From: Aphelocoma coerulescens
Taxonomy: Eukaryota; Chordata; Aves; Passeriformes; Corvidae
Length of the DNA: 64,000 nt
Direction: 5' to 3'
Assembly: GCF_041296385.1 (NCBI RefSeq)
Contig: NW_027183510.1
Span: 248,001 to 312,000 of the forward strand
The position numbers and the translations under genes are program-made. Position 1 is the stretch's first letter. Each line of letters opens with the position of its first letter. Shown in pieces: positions 47,838 to 60,894 of the stretch. The notes under the pieces were generated by a model. It was not told where the DNA came from. It ran no database searches and was given only the letters and a program-made list of their open reading frames with translations.

Positions 47838-50012
47838 AGCTGGGATAATTTGAGAGTCCTTCTGTGTTTCGGTGGGGTCTCCTGAAACATCCATAGACAG
47901 CGAGGCCCGTGCAAAGAAACAGGGAGCCATTCTTGAGAGAAGTTTCAGAGCTCTTTCTTCTCCAGCCACATGGGCGGGGCACTGCCAAAGAACTGAGCAA
48001 TCACGGTACAACCAGGGCCCTCCTGGCACAGGGCAACACAAAATAAGCAGTGCTGAACAGGATTAGGGCACATGTGAGCAGGGAGCAGGGAGACCCCCCG
48101 TGCCCAGGCCATGCCTCTACCCCAGGGTCCCCTCTCCCATGACCTCATGGCAGGGGGGAGGAACCCCAACACTTCCGTAGGTGTAGTCTCTCTCCTCCTC
48201 CTTGCAGCTGGCTCATGGGCCCACATTCAGGGCCCCCACCTCGGGAGAAAATTCTCCCAATGTGCTCTGATGTTGAAAGAGTCAAGAAGAGAAGGGGAAA
48301 AAACCCCCAAAGTCCCAGGAAAACAAAGTTCAACTCTCCATCTCCCCCCAGAGAAAAGGAGCTGAAAACTGGCTAAAAAGAAACAAAGTTGCTTCCTCTG
48401 CTCTTGCTGCAAGCAGGATGCAGAGGAGTGTGTATGTGTGTCCTTGAACAAACGCTCTGAGAAGTTTGTCTGGCTTTTTTTTCCTCTCCCCCCTCTCAGG
48501 CTCAGTTGAAAGGCACAGAAATGCACAAAGTTCACTTCTGGGCATAGAGCAGCAATAGGGGATACACACGATAAAGTCACCCCAAGACACAGGGACAGAG
48601 AATTCAGTGGAAAGACTCCGAGAATTCTGCTCCCAGAGATCATTCATTCCTGCTCACACTGACCCTTGTAGAAAGGGGACATCGTTCCAGGCAGCCTGTA
48701 CTGAGCATGTGGCTCCTGAGTGGGGTTTGTTGTTTAGGAAACCTGCTCAGGCTTTTCCATTCTTTCCTTCCAAACAGGAAAACTTCTCCTGGGGCTGTGT
48801 GCAGGCAGAGCCCTGAGGAGAGCAGGTGGCACATGGTGCGCTGGGCTGGGACAGCCAGCTGCAGAGCTCAAGGGAAGAAGCCCAAAGTGTCACAATGGCT
48901 CCTTGCCTTCACATGCAACACCTGGGTCACAATGGTCTCCTTGATTCCATGAGGCCCCACTGTGTCACAATGGCTCCTTGGTTCCATCAGGTTCCGCAGT
49001 GTCACCATGGTCTCCTTTGATCCGCACTGTCATCATGGACAATTGCTTCCATGAGGCCCCGCAGTGTCACAATGGTCCCTTGCTTCCATAGCTTTTACGT
49101 TGTAACAATGGACTCCTTGCTTCTATGAGCTAGCCTGCTTTTTGCAGAGGTGTCTTTGGTTCCCACAAGGCCCCGCTGTGTCTCAGTGCACCCTGGCTTC
49201 CATGTGGATCTGGAGTATCACAAAGGCTCCTTGGTTCCACCAGGTCCTGCTGTGTCACAATGGGTCCTGTGGTCCCTGAGGCCCTCCAAAGTCATTGTGG
49301 AGGCTTGCTTCCATGAGGTTCCATTATGTGCCAGTGGTCATCTTGGTTCCAGGAGTTTCCTTAGTGTCACAATGCTCTCCATGCTTCCATTAGGCCCTGC
49401 TTTGCCACAATGGTCCCCTTGTTTCCATGAGGCCCCGCTGTGTCACAATGGACCTATGGTTCCATGATGTTGCGTGGTGTCACCGTGCTCTTCTTGAATC
49501 CGCCGTGTAACCATGGACCATTGGTTCCATGCAGCCGTGTCACAATGGGCTCCTTGATTCCATGATTCCCCACGGTGTCACAATGGAGCCTTGTTTCTAG
49601 GAGGTTCTGTACTGTCACAATTGCCTCCTTGATGCCATCAGCCCCTGCAGTGTCACAATGGCTCCTTGGTTCCATGAGGAACACAATAGCTTGGCATAAG
49701 CATTGAGCAACAGCTGCTGAACACACCTGGCAACATCTGCTTGCATCAAAAGAGTGCTTCAAGCTGACAATGGCACCAGCAGCTTCCATCTGCAACAGAG
49801 ACCCAGGAAAGGACAGGCTGTGCCGGTTTGGACAAATGTGGAGGAAAATATCCTCTGATAGAAGGCAGGTTACACCCAGCCCTCCCCCACCAGGTTTTTG
49901 GAAAAAAGAACTTTCCTGGGAAGAAAGTGAAAGAGATAAAAACTATTTTTTTAACAAACACACAGGAAAAGGATAGCAATGCTAAATATTAAAGGTCTCG
50001 CTGTGCAGAGAA
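47838..50012 (+). repeat. Satellite unit 23, second half of second dimer zone (2,175 bp)
   Basis: The minisatellite lies at 48889-49679. CACGGTACAACC near 48002, CTCCTGGCAC near 48022 and GACCCCCCGTG near 48094 recur in unit 25. It has a short purine tract and CACGATAAAG, unlike unit 25. ACAATTGCTTCC near 49040 is private. It ends with TAAAGGTCTCG. Confidence 0.97.
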
Positions 50013-52185
50013 AGCTGGGATAATTTGACAGTCCTTCCGTGTTTCGGTGGGGTCTCCTGAAACATCCATAGACAGCGAGGCCCGTGCAAAGAAACAGGGA
50101 GCGATTCTTGAGAGAAGTTGCAGAGCTCTTTCTTCTCCAGCCACATGGGCGGGGCACTGCCAAAGAACTGAGCAATCACAGCACAACCAGGGCCCTCCTC
50201 GCACAGGGCAACACAAAATAAGCAGTGCTGAACAGGATTAGGGCACATGTGAGCAGGGAGCAGGGAGACCCCGTGCCCAGGCCATGCCTCTACCCCAGGG
50301 TCCCCTCTCCCATGACCTCATGGCAGGGGGGAGGAACCCCAACACTTCCGTAGGTGTAGTCTCTCTCCTCCTCCTTGCAGCTGGCTCATGGGCCCACATT
50401 CAGGGCCCCCACCTCGGGAGAAAATTCTCCCAATGTGCTCTGATGTTGAAAGAGTCAAGAAGAGAAGGGGAAAAAACCCCCAAAGTCCCAGGAAAACAAA
50501 GTTCAACTCTCCATCTCCCCCCAGAGAAAAGGAGCTGAAAACTGGCTAAAAAGAAACAAAGTTGCTTCCTCTGCTCTTGCTGCAAGCAGGATGCAGAGGA
50601 GTGTGTATGTGTGTCCTTGAACAAACGCTCTGAGAAGTTTGTCCGGTTTTTTTTCCTCTCCCCCCTCTCAGGCTCAGTTGAAAGGCACAGAAATGCACAA
50701 AGTTCACTTCTGGGCATAGAGCAGCAATAGGGGATACACACAATAAAGTCACCCCAAGACACAGGGACAGAGAATTCAGTGGAAAGACTCCGAGAATTCT
50801 GCTCCCAGAGATCATTCATTCCTGCTCACACTGACCCTTGTAGAAAGGGGACATCGTTCCAGGCAGCCTGTACTGAGCATGTGGCTCCTGAGTGGGGTTT
50901 GTTGTTTAGGAAACCTGCTCCGGCTTTTCCATTCTTTCCTTCCAAACAGGAAAACTTCTCCTGGGGCTGTGTGCAGGCAGAGCCCTGAGGAGAGCAGGTG
51001 GCACATGGTGCGCTGGGCTGGGACAGCCAGCTGCAGAGCTCAAGGGAAGAAGCCCAAAGTGTCACAATGGCTCCTTGCCTTCCCATGCAACACCTGGGTC
51101 ACAATGGTCTCCTTGATTCCATGAGGCCCCACTGTGTCACAATGGCTCCTTGGTTCCATCAGGTTCCGCAGTGTCACCATGGTCTCCTTTGATCCGCATT
51201 GTCATCATGGACAATTGGTTCCATGAGGCCCCGCAGTGTCACAATGGTCCCTTGCTTCCATAGCTTTTACGTTGTAACAATGGACTCCTTGCTTCTATGA
51301 GCTAGCCTGCTTTTTGCAGAGGTGTCTTTGGTTCCCACAAGGCCCCGCTGTGTCTCAGTGCACCCTGGCTTCCATGTGGATGTGGAGTATCACAAAGGCT
51401 CCTTGGTTCCACCAGGTCCTGCTGTGTCACAATGGGTCCTGTGGTCCCTGAGGCCCTCCAAAGTCATTGTGGAGGCTTGCTTCCATGAGGTTCCATTATG
51501 TGCCAGTGGTCATCTTGGTTCCAGGAGTTTCCTTAGTGTCACAATGCTCTCCATGCTTCCATTAGGCCCTGCTTTCCCACAATGGTCCCCTTGTTTCCAT
51601 GAGGCCCCGCTGTGTCACAATGGACCTATGGTTCCATGATGTTGCGTGGTGTCACCGTGCTCTTCTTGAATCCGCCGTGTAACCATGGACCATTGGTTCC
51701 ATGCAGCCGTGTCACAATGGGCTCCTTGATTCCATGATTCCCCACGGTGTCACAATGGAGCCTTGTTTCTAGGAGGTTCTGTACTGTCACAATTGCCTCC
51801 TTGATGCCATCAGCCCCTGCAGTGTCACAATGGCTCCTTGGTTCCATGAGGAACACAATAGCTTGGCATAAGCATTGAGCAACAGCTGCTGAACACACCT
51901 GGCAACATCTGCTTGCATCAAAAGAGGGCTTCAAGCTGACAATGGCACCAGCAGCTTCCATCTGCAACAGACACCCAGGGAAAGGACAGGCTGTGCCGGT
52001 TTGGACAAATGTGGAGGAAAATATCCTCTGATAGAAGGCAGGTTACACCCAGCCCTCCCCCACCAGCTTCGGGAAAAAAGAATTTTCCTGGGAAGAAAGT
52101 GAAAGAGATAAAAACTACTTTTTTAACAAACACACAGGAAAAGGATAACAATGCTAAATATTAAAACCTCTCGCTGTGCAGAGAA
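50013..52185 (+). repeat. Satellite unit 24, repeat of unit 22 (2,173 bp)
   Basis: The minisatellite lies at 51061-51851. It matches unit 22 at every diagnostic position I checked. The one difference seen is a private TTTGACAGTCC near 50026. The tail carries CAGACACCCAGGG and the ACCAGCTTCGGG variant near 52062. Confidence 0.97.
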
Positions 52186-54364
52186 AGCTGGGATAATTTG
52201 AGAGTCCTTCTGTGTTTCGGTGGGGTCTCCTGAAACATCCATAGACAGCGAGGCCCGTGCAAAGAAACAGGGAGCCATTCTTGAGAGAAGTTTCAGAGCT
52301 CTTTCTTCTCCAGCCACATGGGCGGGGCACTGCCAAAGAACTGAGCAATCACGGTACAACCAGGGCCCTCCTGGCACAGGGCAACACAAAATAAGCAGTG
52401 CTGAACAGGATTAGGGCACATGTGAGCAGGGAGCAGGGAGACCCCCCGTGCCCAGGCCATGCCTCTACCCCAGGGTCCCCTCTCCCATGACCTCATGGCA
52501 GGGGGGAGGAACCCCAACACTTCCGTAGGTGTAGTCTCTCTCCTCCTCCTTGCAGCTGGCTCATGGGCCCACATTCAGGGCCCCCACCTCGGGAGAAAAT
52601 TCTCCCAATGTGCTCTGATGTTGAAAGAGTCAAGAAGAGAAGAAGGGAAAAAAAACCCCCGAAGTCCCAGGAAAACAAAGTTCAACTCTCCATCTCCCCC
52701 CAGAGAAAAGGAGCTGAAAACTGGCTAAAAAGAAACAAAGTTGCTTCCTCTGCTCTTGCTGCAAGCAGGATGCAGAGGAGTGTGTATGTGTGTCCTTGAA
52801 CAAACGCTCTGAGAAGTTTGTCTGGCTTTTTTTTCCTCTCCCCCCTCTCAGGCTCAGTTGAAAGGCACAGAAATGCACAAAGTTCACTTCTGGGCATAGA
52901 GCAGCAATAGGGGATACACACAATAAAGTCACCCCAAGACACAGGGACAGAGAATTCAGTGGAAAGACTCCGAGAATTCTGCTCCCAGAGATCATTCATT
53001 CCTGCTCACACTGACCCTTGTAGAAAGGGGACATCGTTCCAGGCAGCCTGTACTGAGCATGTGGCTCCTGAGTGGGGTTTGTTGTTTAGGAAACCTGCTC
53101 AGGCTTTTCCATTCTTTCCTTGCAAACAGGAAAACTTCTCCTGGGGCTGTGTGCAGGCAGAGCCCTGAGGAGAGCAGGTGGCACATGGTGCGCTGGGCTG
53201 GGACAGCCAGCTGCAGAGCTCAAGGGAAGAAGCCCAAAGTGTCACAATGGCTCCTTGCCTTCACATGCAACACCTGGGTCACAATGGTCTCCTTGATTCC
53301 ATGAGGCCCCACTGTGTCACAATGGCTCCTTGGTTCCATCAGGTTCCGCAGTGTCACCATGGTCTCCTTTGATCCGCACTGTCATCATGGACAATTGGTT
53401 CCATGAGGCCCCGCAGTGTCACAATGGTCCCTTGCTTCCATAGCTTTTACGTTGTAACAATGGACTCCTTGCTTCTATGAGCTAGCCTGCTTTTTGCAGA
53501 GGTGTCTTTGGTTCCAACAAGGCCCCGCTGTGTCTCAGTGCACCCTGGCTTCCATGTGGATCTGGAGTATCACAAAGGCTCCTTGGTTCCACCAGGTCCT
53601 GCTGTGTCACAATGGGTCCTGTGGTCCCTGAGGCCCTCCAAAGTCATTGTGGAGGCTTGCTTCCATGAGGTTCCATTATGTGCCAGTGGTCATCTTGGTT
53701 CCAGGAGTTTCCTTAGTGTCACAATGCTCTCCATGCTTCCATTAGGCCCTGCTTTGCCACAATGGTCCCCTTGTTTCCATGAGGCCCCGCTGTGTCACAA
53801 TGGACCTATGGTTCCATGATGTTGCGTGGTGTCACCGTGCTCTTCTTGAATCCGCAGTGTAACCATGGACCATTGGTTCCATGCAGCCGTGTCACAATGG
53901 GCTCCTTGATTCCATGATTCCCCACGGTGTCACAATGGAGCCTTGTTTCTAGGAGGTTCTGTACTGTCACAATTGCCTCCTTGATGCCATCAGCCCCTGC
54001 AGTGTCACAATGGCTCCTTGGTTCCATGAGGAACACAATAGCTTGGCATAAGCATTGAGCAACAGCTGCTGAACACACCTGGCAACATCTGCTTGCATCA
54101 AAAGAGTGCTTCAAGCTGACAATGGCACCAGCAGCTTCCATCTGCAACAGAGACCCAGGAAAGGACAGGCTGTGCCGGTTTGGACAAATGTGGAGGAAAA
54201 TATCCTCTGATAGAAGGCAGGTTACACCCAGCCCTCCCAAACCAGGTTTTTGGAAAAAAGAACTTTCCTGGGAAGAAAGTGAAAGAGATTAAAACTATTT
54301 TTTTAACAAACACACAGGAAAAGGATAGCAATGCTAAATATTAAAGGTCTCGCTGTGCAGAGAA
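52186..54364 (+). repeat. Satellite unit 25, mosaic copy of unit 23 (2,179 bp)
   Basis: The minisatellite lies at 53241-54031. The first 400 bp or so match unit 23 (CACGGTACAACC, CTGGCAC, GACCCCCCGTG). The purine tract is then the long A8 form, AATAAA is present near 52921, and CCTTGCAAACAGG near 53120 matches units 14 and 15. CCCAAACCAGG near 54236 and GAGATTAAAAC near 54286 are private. Confidence 0.97.
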
Positions 54365-56546
54365 AGCTGGGATAATTTGAGAGTCCTTCTGTGTTTCGGT
54401 GGGGTCTCCTGAAACATCCATAGACAGCGAGGCCCGTGCAAAGAAACAGGGAGCGATTCTTGAGAGAAGTTTCAGAGCTCTTTCTTCTCCAGCCACATGG
54501 GTGGGGCACTGCCAAAGAACTGAGCAATCACGGCACAACCAGGGCCCTCCTGGCACAGGGCAACACAAAATAAGCAGTGCTGAACAGGATTAGGGCACAT
54601 GTGAGCAGGGAGCAGGGAGACCCCGTGCCCAGGCCATGCCTCTACCCCAGGGTCCCCTCTCCCATGACCTCATGGCAGGGGGGAGGAACCCCAACACTTC
54701 CGTAGGTGTAGTCTCTCTCCTCCTCCTTGCAGCTGGCTCATGGGCCCACATTCAGGGCCCCCACCTCGGGAGAAAATTCTCCCAATGTGCTCTGATGTTG
54801 AAAGAGTCAAGAAGAGAAGAAGGGAAAAAAAACCCCCGAAGTCCCAGGAAAACAAAGTTCAACTCTCCATCTCCCCCCAGAGAAAAGGAGCTGAAAACTG
54901 GCTAAAAAGAAACAAAGTTGCTTCCTCTGCTCTTGCTGCAAGCAGGATGCAGAGGAGTGTGTATGTGTGTCCTTGAACAAACGCTCTGAGAAGTTTGTCC
55001 GGTTTTTTTTCCTCTCCCCCCTCTCAGGCTCAGTTGAAAGGCACAGAAATGCACAAAGTTCACTTCTGGGCATAGAGCAGCAATAGGGGATACACACGAT
55101 AAAGTCACCCCAAGCCACAGGGACAGAGAATTCAGTGGAAAGACTCCGAGAATTCTGCTCCCAGAGATCATTCATTCCTGCTCACACTGACCCTTGTAGA
55201 AAGGGGACATCGTTCCAGGCAGCCTGTACTGAGCATGTGGCTCCTGAGTGGGGTTTGTTGTTTAGGAAACCTGCTCAGGCTTTTCCATTCTTTCCTTCCA
55301 AACAGGAAAACTTCTCCTGGGGCTGTGTGCAGGCAGAGCCCTGAGGAGAGCAGGTGGCACATGGTGCGCTGGGCTGGGACAGGCAGCTGCAGAGCTCAAG
55401 GGAAGAAGCCCAAAGTGTCACAATGGCTCCTTGCCTTCACATGCAACACCTGGGTCACAATGGTCTCCTTGATTCCATGAGGCCCCACTGTGTCACAATG
55501 GCTCCTTGGTTCCATCAGGTTCCGCAGTGTCACCATGGTCTCCTTTGATCCGCATTGTCATCATGGACAATTGGTTCCATGAGGCCCCGCAGTGTCACAA
55601 TGGTCCCTTGCTTCCATAGCTTTTACGTTGTAACAATGGACTCCTTGCTTCTATGAGCTAGCCTGCTTTTTGCAGAGGTGTCTTTGGTTCCCACAAGGCC
55701 CCGCTGTGTCTCAGTGCACCCTGGCTTCCATGTGGATGTGGAGTATCACAAAGGCTCCTTGGTTCCACCAGGTCCTGCTGTGTCACAATGGGTCCTGTGG
55801 TCCCTGAGGCCCTCCAAAGTCATTGTGGAGGCTTGCTTCCATGAGGTTCCATTATGTGCCAGTGGTCATCTTGGTTCCAGGAGTTTCCTTAGTGTCACAA
55901 TGCTCTCCATGCTTCCATTAGGCCCTGCTTTCCCACAATGGTCCCCTTGTTTCCATGAGGCCCCGCTGTGTCACAATGGACCTATGGTTCCATGATGTTG
56001 CGTGGTGTCACCGTGCTCTTCTTGAATCCGCCGTGTTACCATGGACCATTGGTTCCATGCAGCCTGGCTGTGTCACAATGGGCTCCTTGATTCCATGATT
56101 CCCCACGGTGTCACAATGGAGCCTTGTTTCTAGGAGGTTCTGTACTGTCACAATTGCCTCCTTGATGCCATCAGCCCCTGCAGTGTCACAATGGCTCCTT
56201 GGTTCCATGAGGAACACAATAGCTTGGCATAAGCATTGAGCAACAGCTGCTGAACACACCTGGCAACATCTGCTTGCATCAAAAGAGGGCTTCAAGCTGA
56301 CAATGGCACCAGCAGCTTCCATCTGCAACAGAGACCCAGGAAAGGACAGGCTGTGCCGGTTTGGACAAATGTGGAGGAAAATATCCTCTGATAGAAGGCA
56401 GGTTACACCCAGCCCTCCCCCACCAGGTTTTTGGAAAAAAGAACTTTCCTGGGAAGAAAGTGAAAGAGATAAAAACTATTTTTTTAACAAACACACAGGA
56501 AAAGGATAGCAATGCTAAATATTAAAAGCTCTCGCTGTGCAGAGAA
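54365..56546 (+). repeat. Satellite unit 26, mixed type (2,182 bp)
   Basis: The minisatellite lies at 55417-56212 and keeps the TGGCT segment, as in units 1 and 2. The GC box is broken to GGGTGGGGC at 54499-54507, as in unit 30. CCAAGCCACAGG near 55111 is shared with unit 28. GGGACAGGCAGC near 55376 is shared with unit 29. GTGTTACCATGG near 56034 is private. Confidence 0.97.
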
Positions 56547-58719
56547 AGCTGGGATAATTTGAGAGTCCTTCCGTGTTTCGGTGGGGTCTCCTGAAACATC
56601 CATAGACAGCGAGGCCCGTGCAAAGAAACAGGGAGCCATTCTTGAGAGAAGTTGCAGAGCTCTTTCTTCTCCAGCCACATGGGCGGGGCACTGCCAAAGA
56701 ACTGAGCAATCACGGCACAACCAGGGCCCTCCTCGCACAGGGCAACACAAAATAAGCAGTGCTGAACAGGATTAGGGCACATGTGAGCAGGGAGCAGGGA
56801 GACCCCGTGCCCAGGCCATGCCTCTACCCCAGGGTCCCCTCTCCCATGACCTCATGGCAGGGGGGAGGAACCCCAACACTTCCGTAGGTGTAGTCTCTCT
56901 CCTCCTCCTTGCAGCTGGCTCATGGGCCCACATTCAGGGCCCCCACCTCGGGAGAAAATTCTCCCAATGTGCTCTGATGTTGAAAGAGTCAAGAAGAGAA
57001 GGGGAAAAAACCCCCAAAGTCCCAGGAAAACAAAGTTCAACTCTCCATCTCCCCCCAGAGAAAAGGAGCTGAAAACTGGCTAAAAAGAAACAAAGTTGCT
57101 TCCTCTGCTCTTGCTGCAAGCAGGATGCAGAGGAGTGTGTATGTGTGTCCTTCAACAAACGCTCTGAGAAGTTTGTCCGGTTTTTTTTCCTCTCCCCCCT
57201 CTCAGGCTCAGTTGAAAGGCACAGAAATGCACAAAGTTCACTTCTGGGCATAGAGCAGCAATAGGGGATACACATGATAAAGTCACCCCAAGACACAGGG
57301 ACAGAGAATTCAGTGGAAAGACTCCGAGAATTCTGCTCCCAGAGATCATTCATTCCTGCTCACACTGACCCTTGTAGAAAGGGGACATCGTTCCAGGCAG
57401 CCTGTACTGAGCATGTGGCTCCTGAGTGGGGTTTGTTGTTTAGGAAACCTGCTCCGGCTTTTCCATTCTTTCCTTCCAAACAGGAAAACTTCTCCTGGGG
57501 CTGTGTGCAGGCAGAGCCCTGAGGAGAGCAGGTGGCACATGGTGCGCTGGGCTGGGACAGCCAGCTGCAGAGCTCAAGGGAAGAAGCCCAAAGTGTCACA
57601 ATGGCTCCTTGCCTTCACATGCAACACCTGGGTCACAATGGTCTCCTTGATTCCATGAGGCCCCACTGTGTCACAATGGCTCCTTGGTTCCATCAGGTTC
57701 CGCAGTGTCACCATGGTCTCCTTTGATCCGCATTGTCATCATGGACAATTGGTTCCATGAGGCCCCGCAGTGTCACAATGGTCCCTTGCTTCCATAGCTT
57801 TTACGTTGTAACAATGGACTCCTTGCTTCTATGAGCTAGCCTGCTTTTTGCAGAGGTGTCTTTGGTTCCAACAAGGCCCCGCTGTGTCTCAGTGCACCCT
57901 GGCTTCCATGTGGATCTGGAGTATCACAAAGGCTCCTTGGTTCCACCAGGTCCTGCTGTGTCACAATGGGTCCTGTGGTCCCTGAGGCCCTCCAAAGTCA
58001 TTGTGGAGGCTTGCTTCCATGAGGTTCCATTATGTGCCAGTGGTCATCTTGGTTCAAGGAGTTTCCTTAGTGTCACAATGCTCTCCATGCTTCCATTAGG
58101 CCCTGCTTTGCCACAATGGTCCCCTTGTTTCCATGAGGCCCCGCTGTGTCACAATGGACCTATGGTTCCATGATGTTGCGTGGTGTCACCGTGCTCTTCT
58201 TGAATCCGCAGTGTAACCATGGACCATTGGTTCCATGCAGCCGTGTCACAATGGGCTCCTTGATTCCATGATTCCCCACGGTGTCACAATGGAGCCTTGT
58301 TTCTAGGAGGTTCTGTACTGTCACAATTGCCTCCTTGATGCCATCAGCCCCTGCAGTGTCACAATGGCTCCTTGGTTCCATGAGGAACACAATAGCTTGG
58401 CATAAGCATTGAGCAACAGCTGCTGAACACACCTGGCAACATCTGCTTGCATCAAAAGAGTGCTTCAAGCTGACAATGGCACCAGCAGCTTCCATCTGCA
58501 ACAGAGACCCAGGAAAGGACAGGCTGTGCCGGTTTGGACAAATGTGGAGGAAAATATCCTCTGATAGAAGGCAGGTTACACCCAGCCCTCCCCCACCAGG
58601 TTTTTGGAAGAAAGAACTTTCCTGGGAAGAAAGTGAAAGAGATAAAAACTATTTTTTTAACAAACACACAGGAAAAGGATAGCAATGCTAAATATTAAAA
58701 GCTCTCGCTGTGCAGAGAA
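56547..58719 (+). repeat. Satellite unit 27, mixed type (2,173 bp)
   Basis: The minisatellite lies at 57595-58385. CCTTCAACAAAC near 57150 and CATGATAAAG near 57273 recall unit 1, while GGTTCCAACAAGG near 57864 recalls unit 3. The GAAGAAAG tail is present. GGTTCAAGGAG near 58051 is private. Confidence 0.97.
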
Positions 58720-60894
58720 AGCTGGGATAATTTGAGAGTCCTTCCGTGTTTCGGTGGGGTCTCCTGAAACATCCATAGACAGCGAGGCCCGTGCAAAGAA
58801 ACAGGGAGCGATTCTTGAGAGAAGTTTCAGAGCTCTTTCTTCTCCAGCCACATGGGCGGGGCACTGCCAAAGAACTGAGCAATCACGGCACAACCAGGGC
58901 CCTCCTCGCACAGGGCAACACAAAATAAGCAGTGCTGAACAGGATTAGGGCACATGTGAGCAGGGAGCAGGGAGACCCCGTGCCCAGGCCATGCCTCTAC
59001 CCCAGGGTCCCCTCTCCCATGACCTCATGGCAGGGGGGAGGAACCCCAACACTTCCGTAGGTGTAGTCTCTCTCCTCCTCCTTGCAGCTGGCTCATGGGC
59101 CCACATTCAGGGCCCCCACCTCGGGAGAAAATTCTCCCAATGTGGTCTGATGTTGAAAGAGTCAAGAAGAGAAGAAGGGGAAAAAACCCCCAAAGTCCCA
59201 GGAAAACAAAGTTCAACTCTCCATCTCCCCCCAGAGAAAAGGAGCTGAAAACTGGCTAAAAAGAAACAAAGTTGCTTCCTCTGCTCTTGCTGCAAGCAGG
59301 ATGCAGAGGAGTGTGTATGTGTGTCCTTGAACAAACGCTCTGAGAAGTTTGTCCGGTTTTTTTTCCTCTCCCCCCTCTCAGGCTCAGTTGAAAGGCACAG
59401 AAATGCACAAAGTTCACTTCTGGGCATAGAGCAGCAATAGGGGATACACACAATAAAGTCACCCCAAGCCACAGGGACAGAGAATTCAGTGGAAAGACTC
59501 CGAGAATTCTGCTCCCAGAGATCATTCATTCCTGCTCACACTGACCCTTGTAGAAAGGGGACATCGTTCCAGGCAGCCTGTACTGAGCATGTGGCTCCTG
59601 AGTGGGGTTTGTTGTTTAGGAAACCTGCTCCGGCTTTTCCATTCTTTCCTTCCAAACAGGAAAACTTCTCCTGGGGCTGTGTGCAGGCAGAGCCCTGAGG
59701 AGAGCAGGTGGCACATGGTGCGCTGGGCTGGGACAGCCAGCTGCAGAGCTCAAGGGAAGAAGCCCAAAGTGTCACAATGGCTCCTTGCCTTCCCATGCAA
59801 CACCTGGGTCACAATGGTCTCCTTGATTCCATGAGGCCCCACTGTGTCACAATGGCTCCTTGGTTCCATCAGGTTCCGCAGTGCCACCATGGTCTCCTTT
59901 GATCCGCATTGTCATCATGGACAATTGGTTCCATGAGGCCCCGCAGTGTCACAATGGTCCCTTGGTTCCATGGCTTTTACGTTGTAACAATGGACTCCTT
60001 GCTTCTATGAGCTAGCCTGCTTTTTGCAGAGGTGTCTTTGGTTCCCACAAGGCCCCGCTGTGTCTCAGTGCACCCTGGCTTCCATGTGGATCTGGAGTAT
60101 CACAAAGGCTCCTTGGTTCCACCAGGTCCTGCTGTGTCACAATGGGTCCTGTGGTCCCTGAGGCCCTCCAAAGTCATTGTGGAGGCTTGCTTCCATGAGG
60201 TTCCATTATGTGCCAGTGGTCATCTTGGTTCCAGGAGTTTCCTTAGTGTCACAATGCTCTCCATGCTTCCATTAGGCCCTGCTTTCCCACAATGGTCCCC
60301 TTGTTTCCATGAGGCCCCGCTGTGTCACAATGGACCTATGGTTCCATGATGTTGCGTGGTGTCACCGTGCTCTTCTTGAATCCGCAGTGTAACCATGGAC
60401 CATTGGTTCCATGCAGCCGTGTCACAATGGGCTCCTTGATTCCATGATTCCCCACGGTGTCACAATGGAGCCTTGTTTCTAGGAGGTTCTGTACTGTCAC
60501 AATTGCCTCCTTGATGCCATCAGCCCCTGCAGTGTCACAATGGCTCCTTGGTTCCATGAGGAACACAATAGCTTGGCATAAGCATTGAGCAACAGCTGCT
60601 GAACACACCTGGCAACATCTGCTTGCATCAAAAGAGGGCTTCAAGCTGACAATGGCACCAGCAGCTTCCATCTGCAACAGACACCCAGGGAAAGGACAGG
60701 CTGTGCCGGTTTGGACAAATGTGGAGGAAAATATCCTCTGATAGAAGGCAGGTTACACCCAGCCCTCCCCCACCAGCTTCGGGAAAAAAGAATTTTCCTG
60801 GGAAGAAAGTGAAAGAGATAAAAACTACTTTTTTAAAAAAACACAGGAAAAGGATAACAATGCTAAATATTAAAACCTCTCGCTGTGCAGAGAA
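58720..60894 (+). repeat. Satellite unit 28, mixed type with diverged tail (2,175 bp)
   Basis: The minisatellite lies at 59771-60561. TGTGGTCTG near 59142 recalls type B, and GTGCCACC near 59882 recalls type A. CCATGGCTTTTACG near 59967 is private. The tail has CAGACACCCAGGG and ACCAGCTTCGGG near 60771, plus a private TTTTTTAAAAAAACACAGG near 60830 with a changed A/C tract. Confidence 0.97.
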
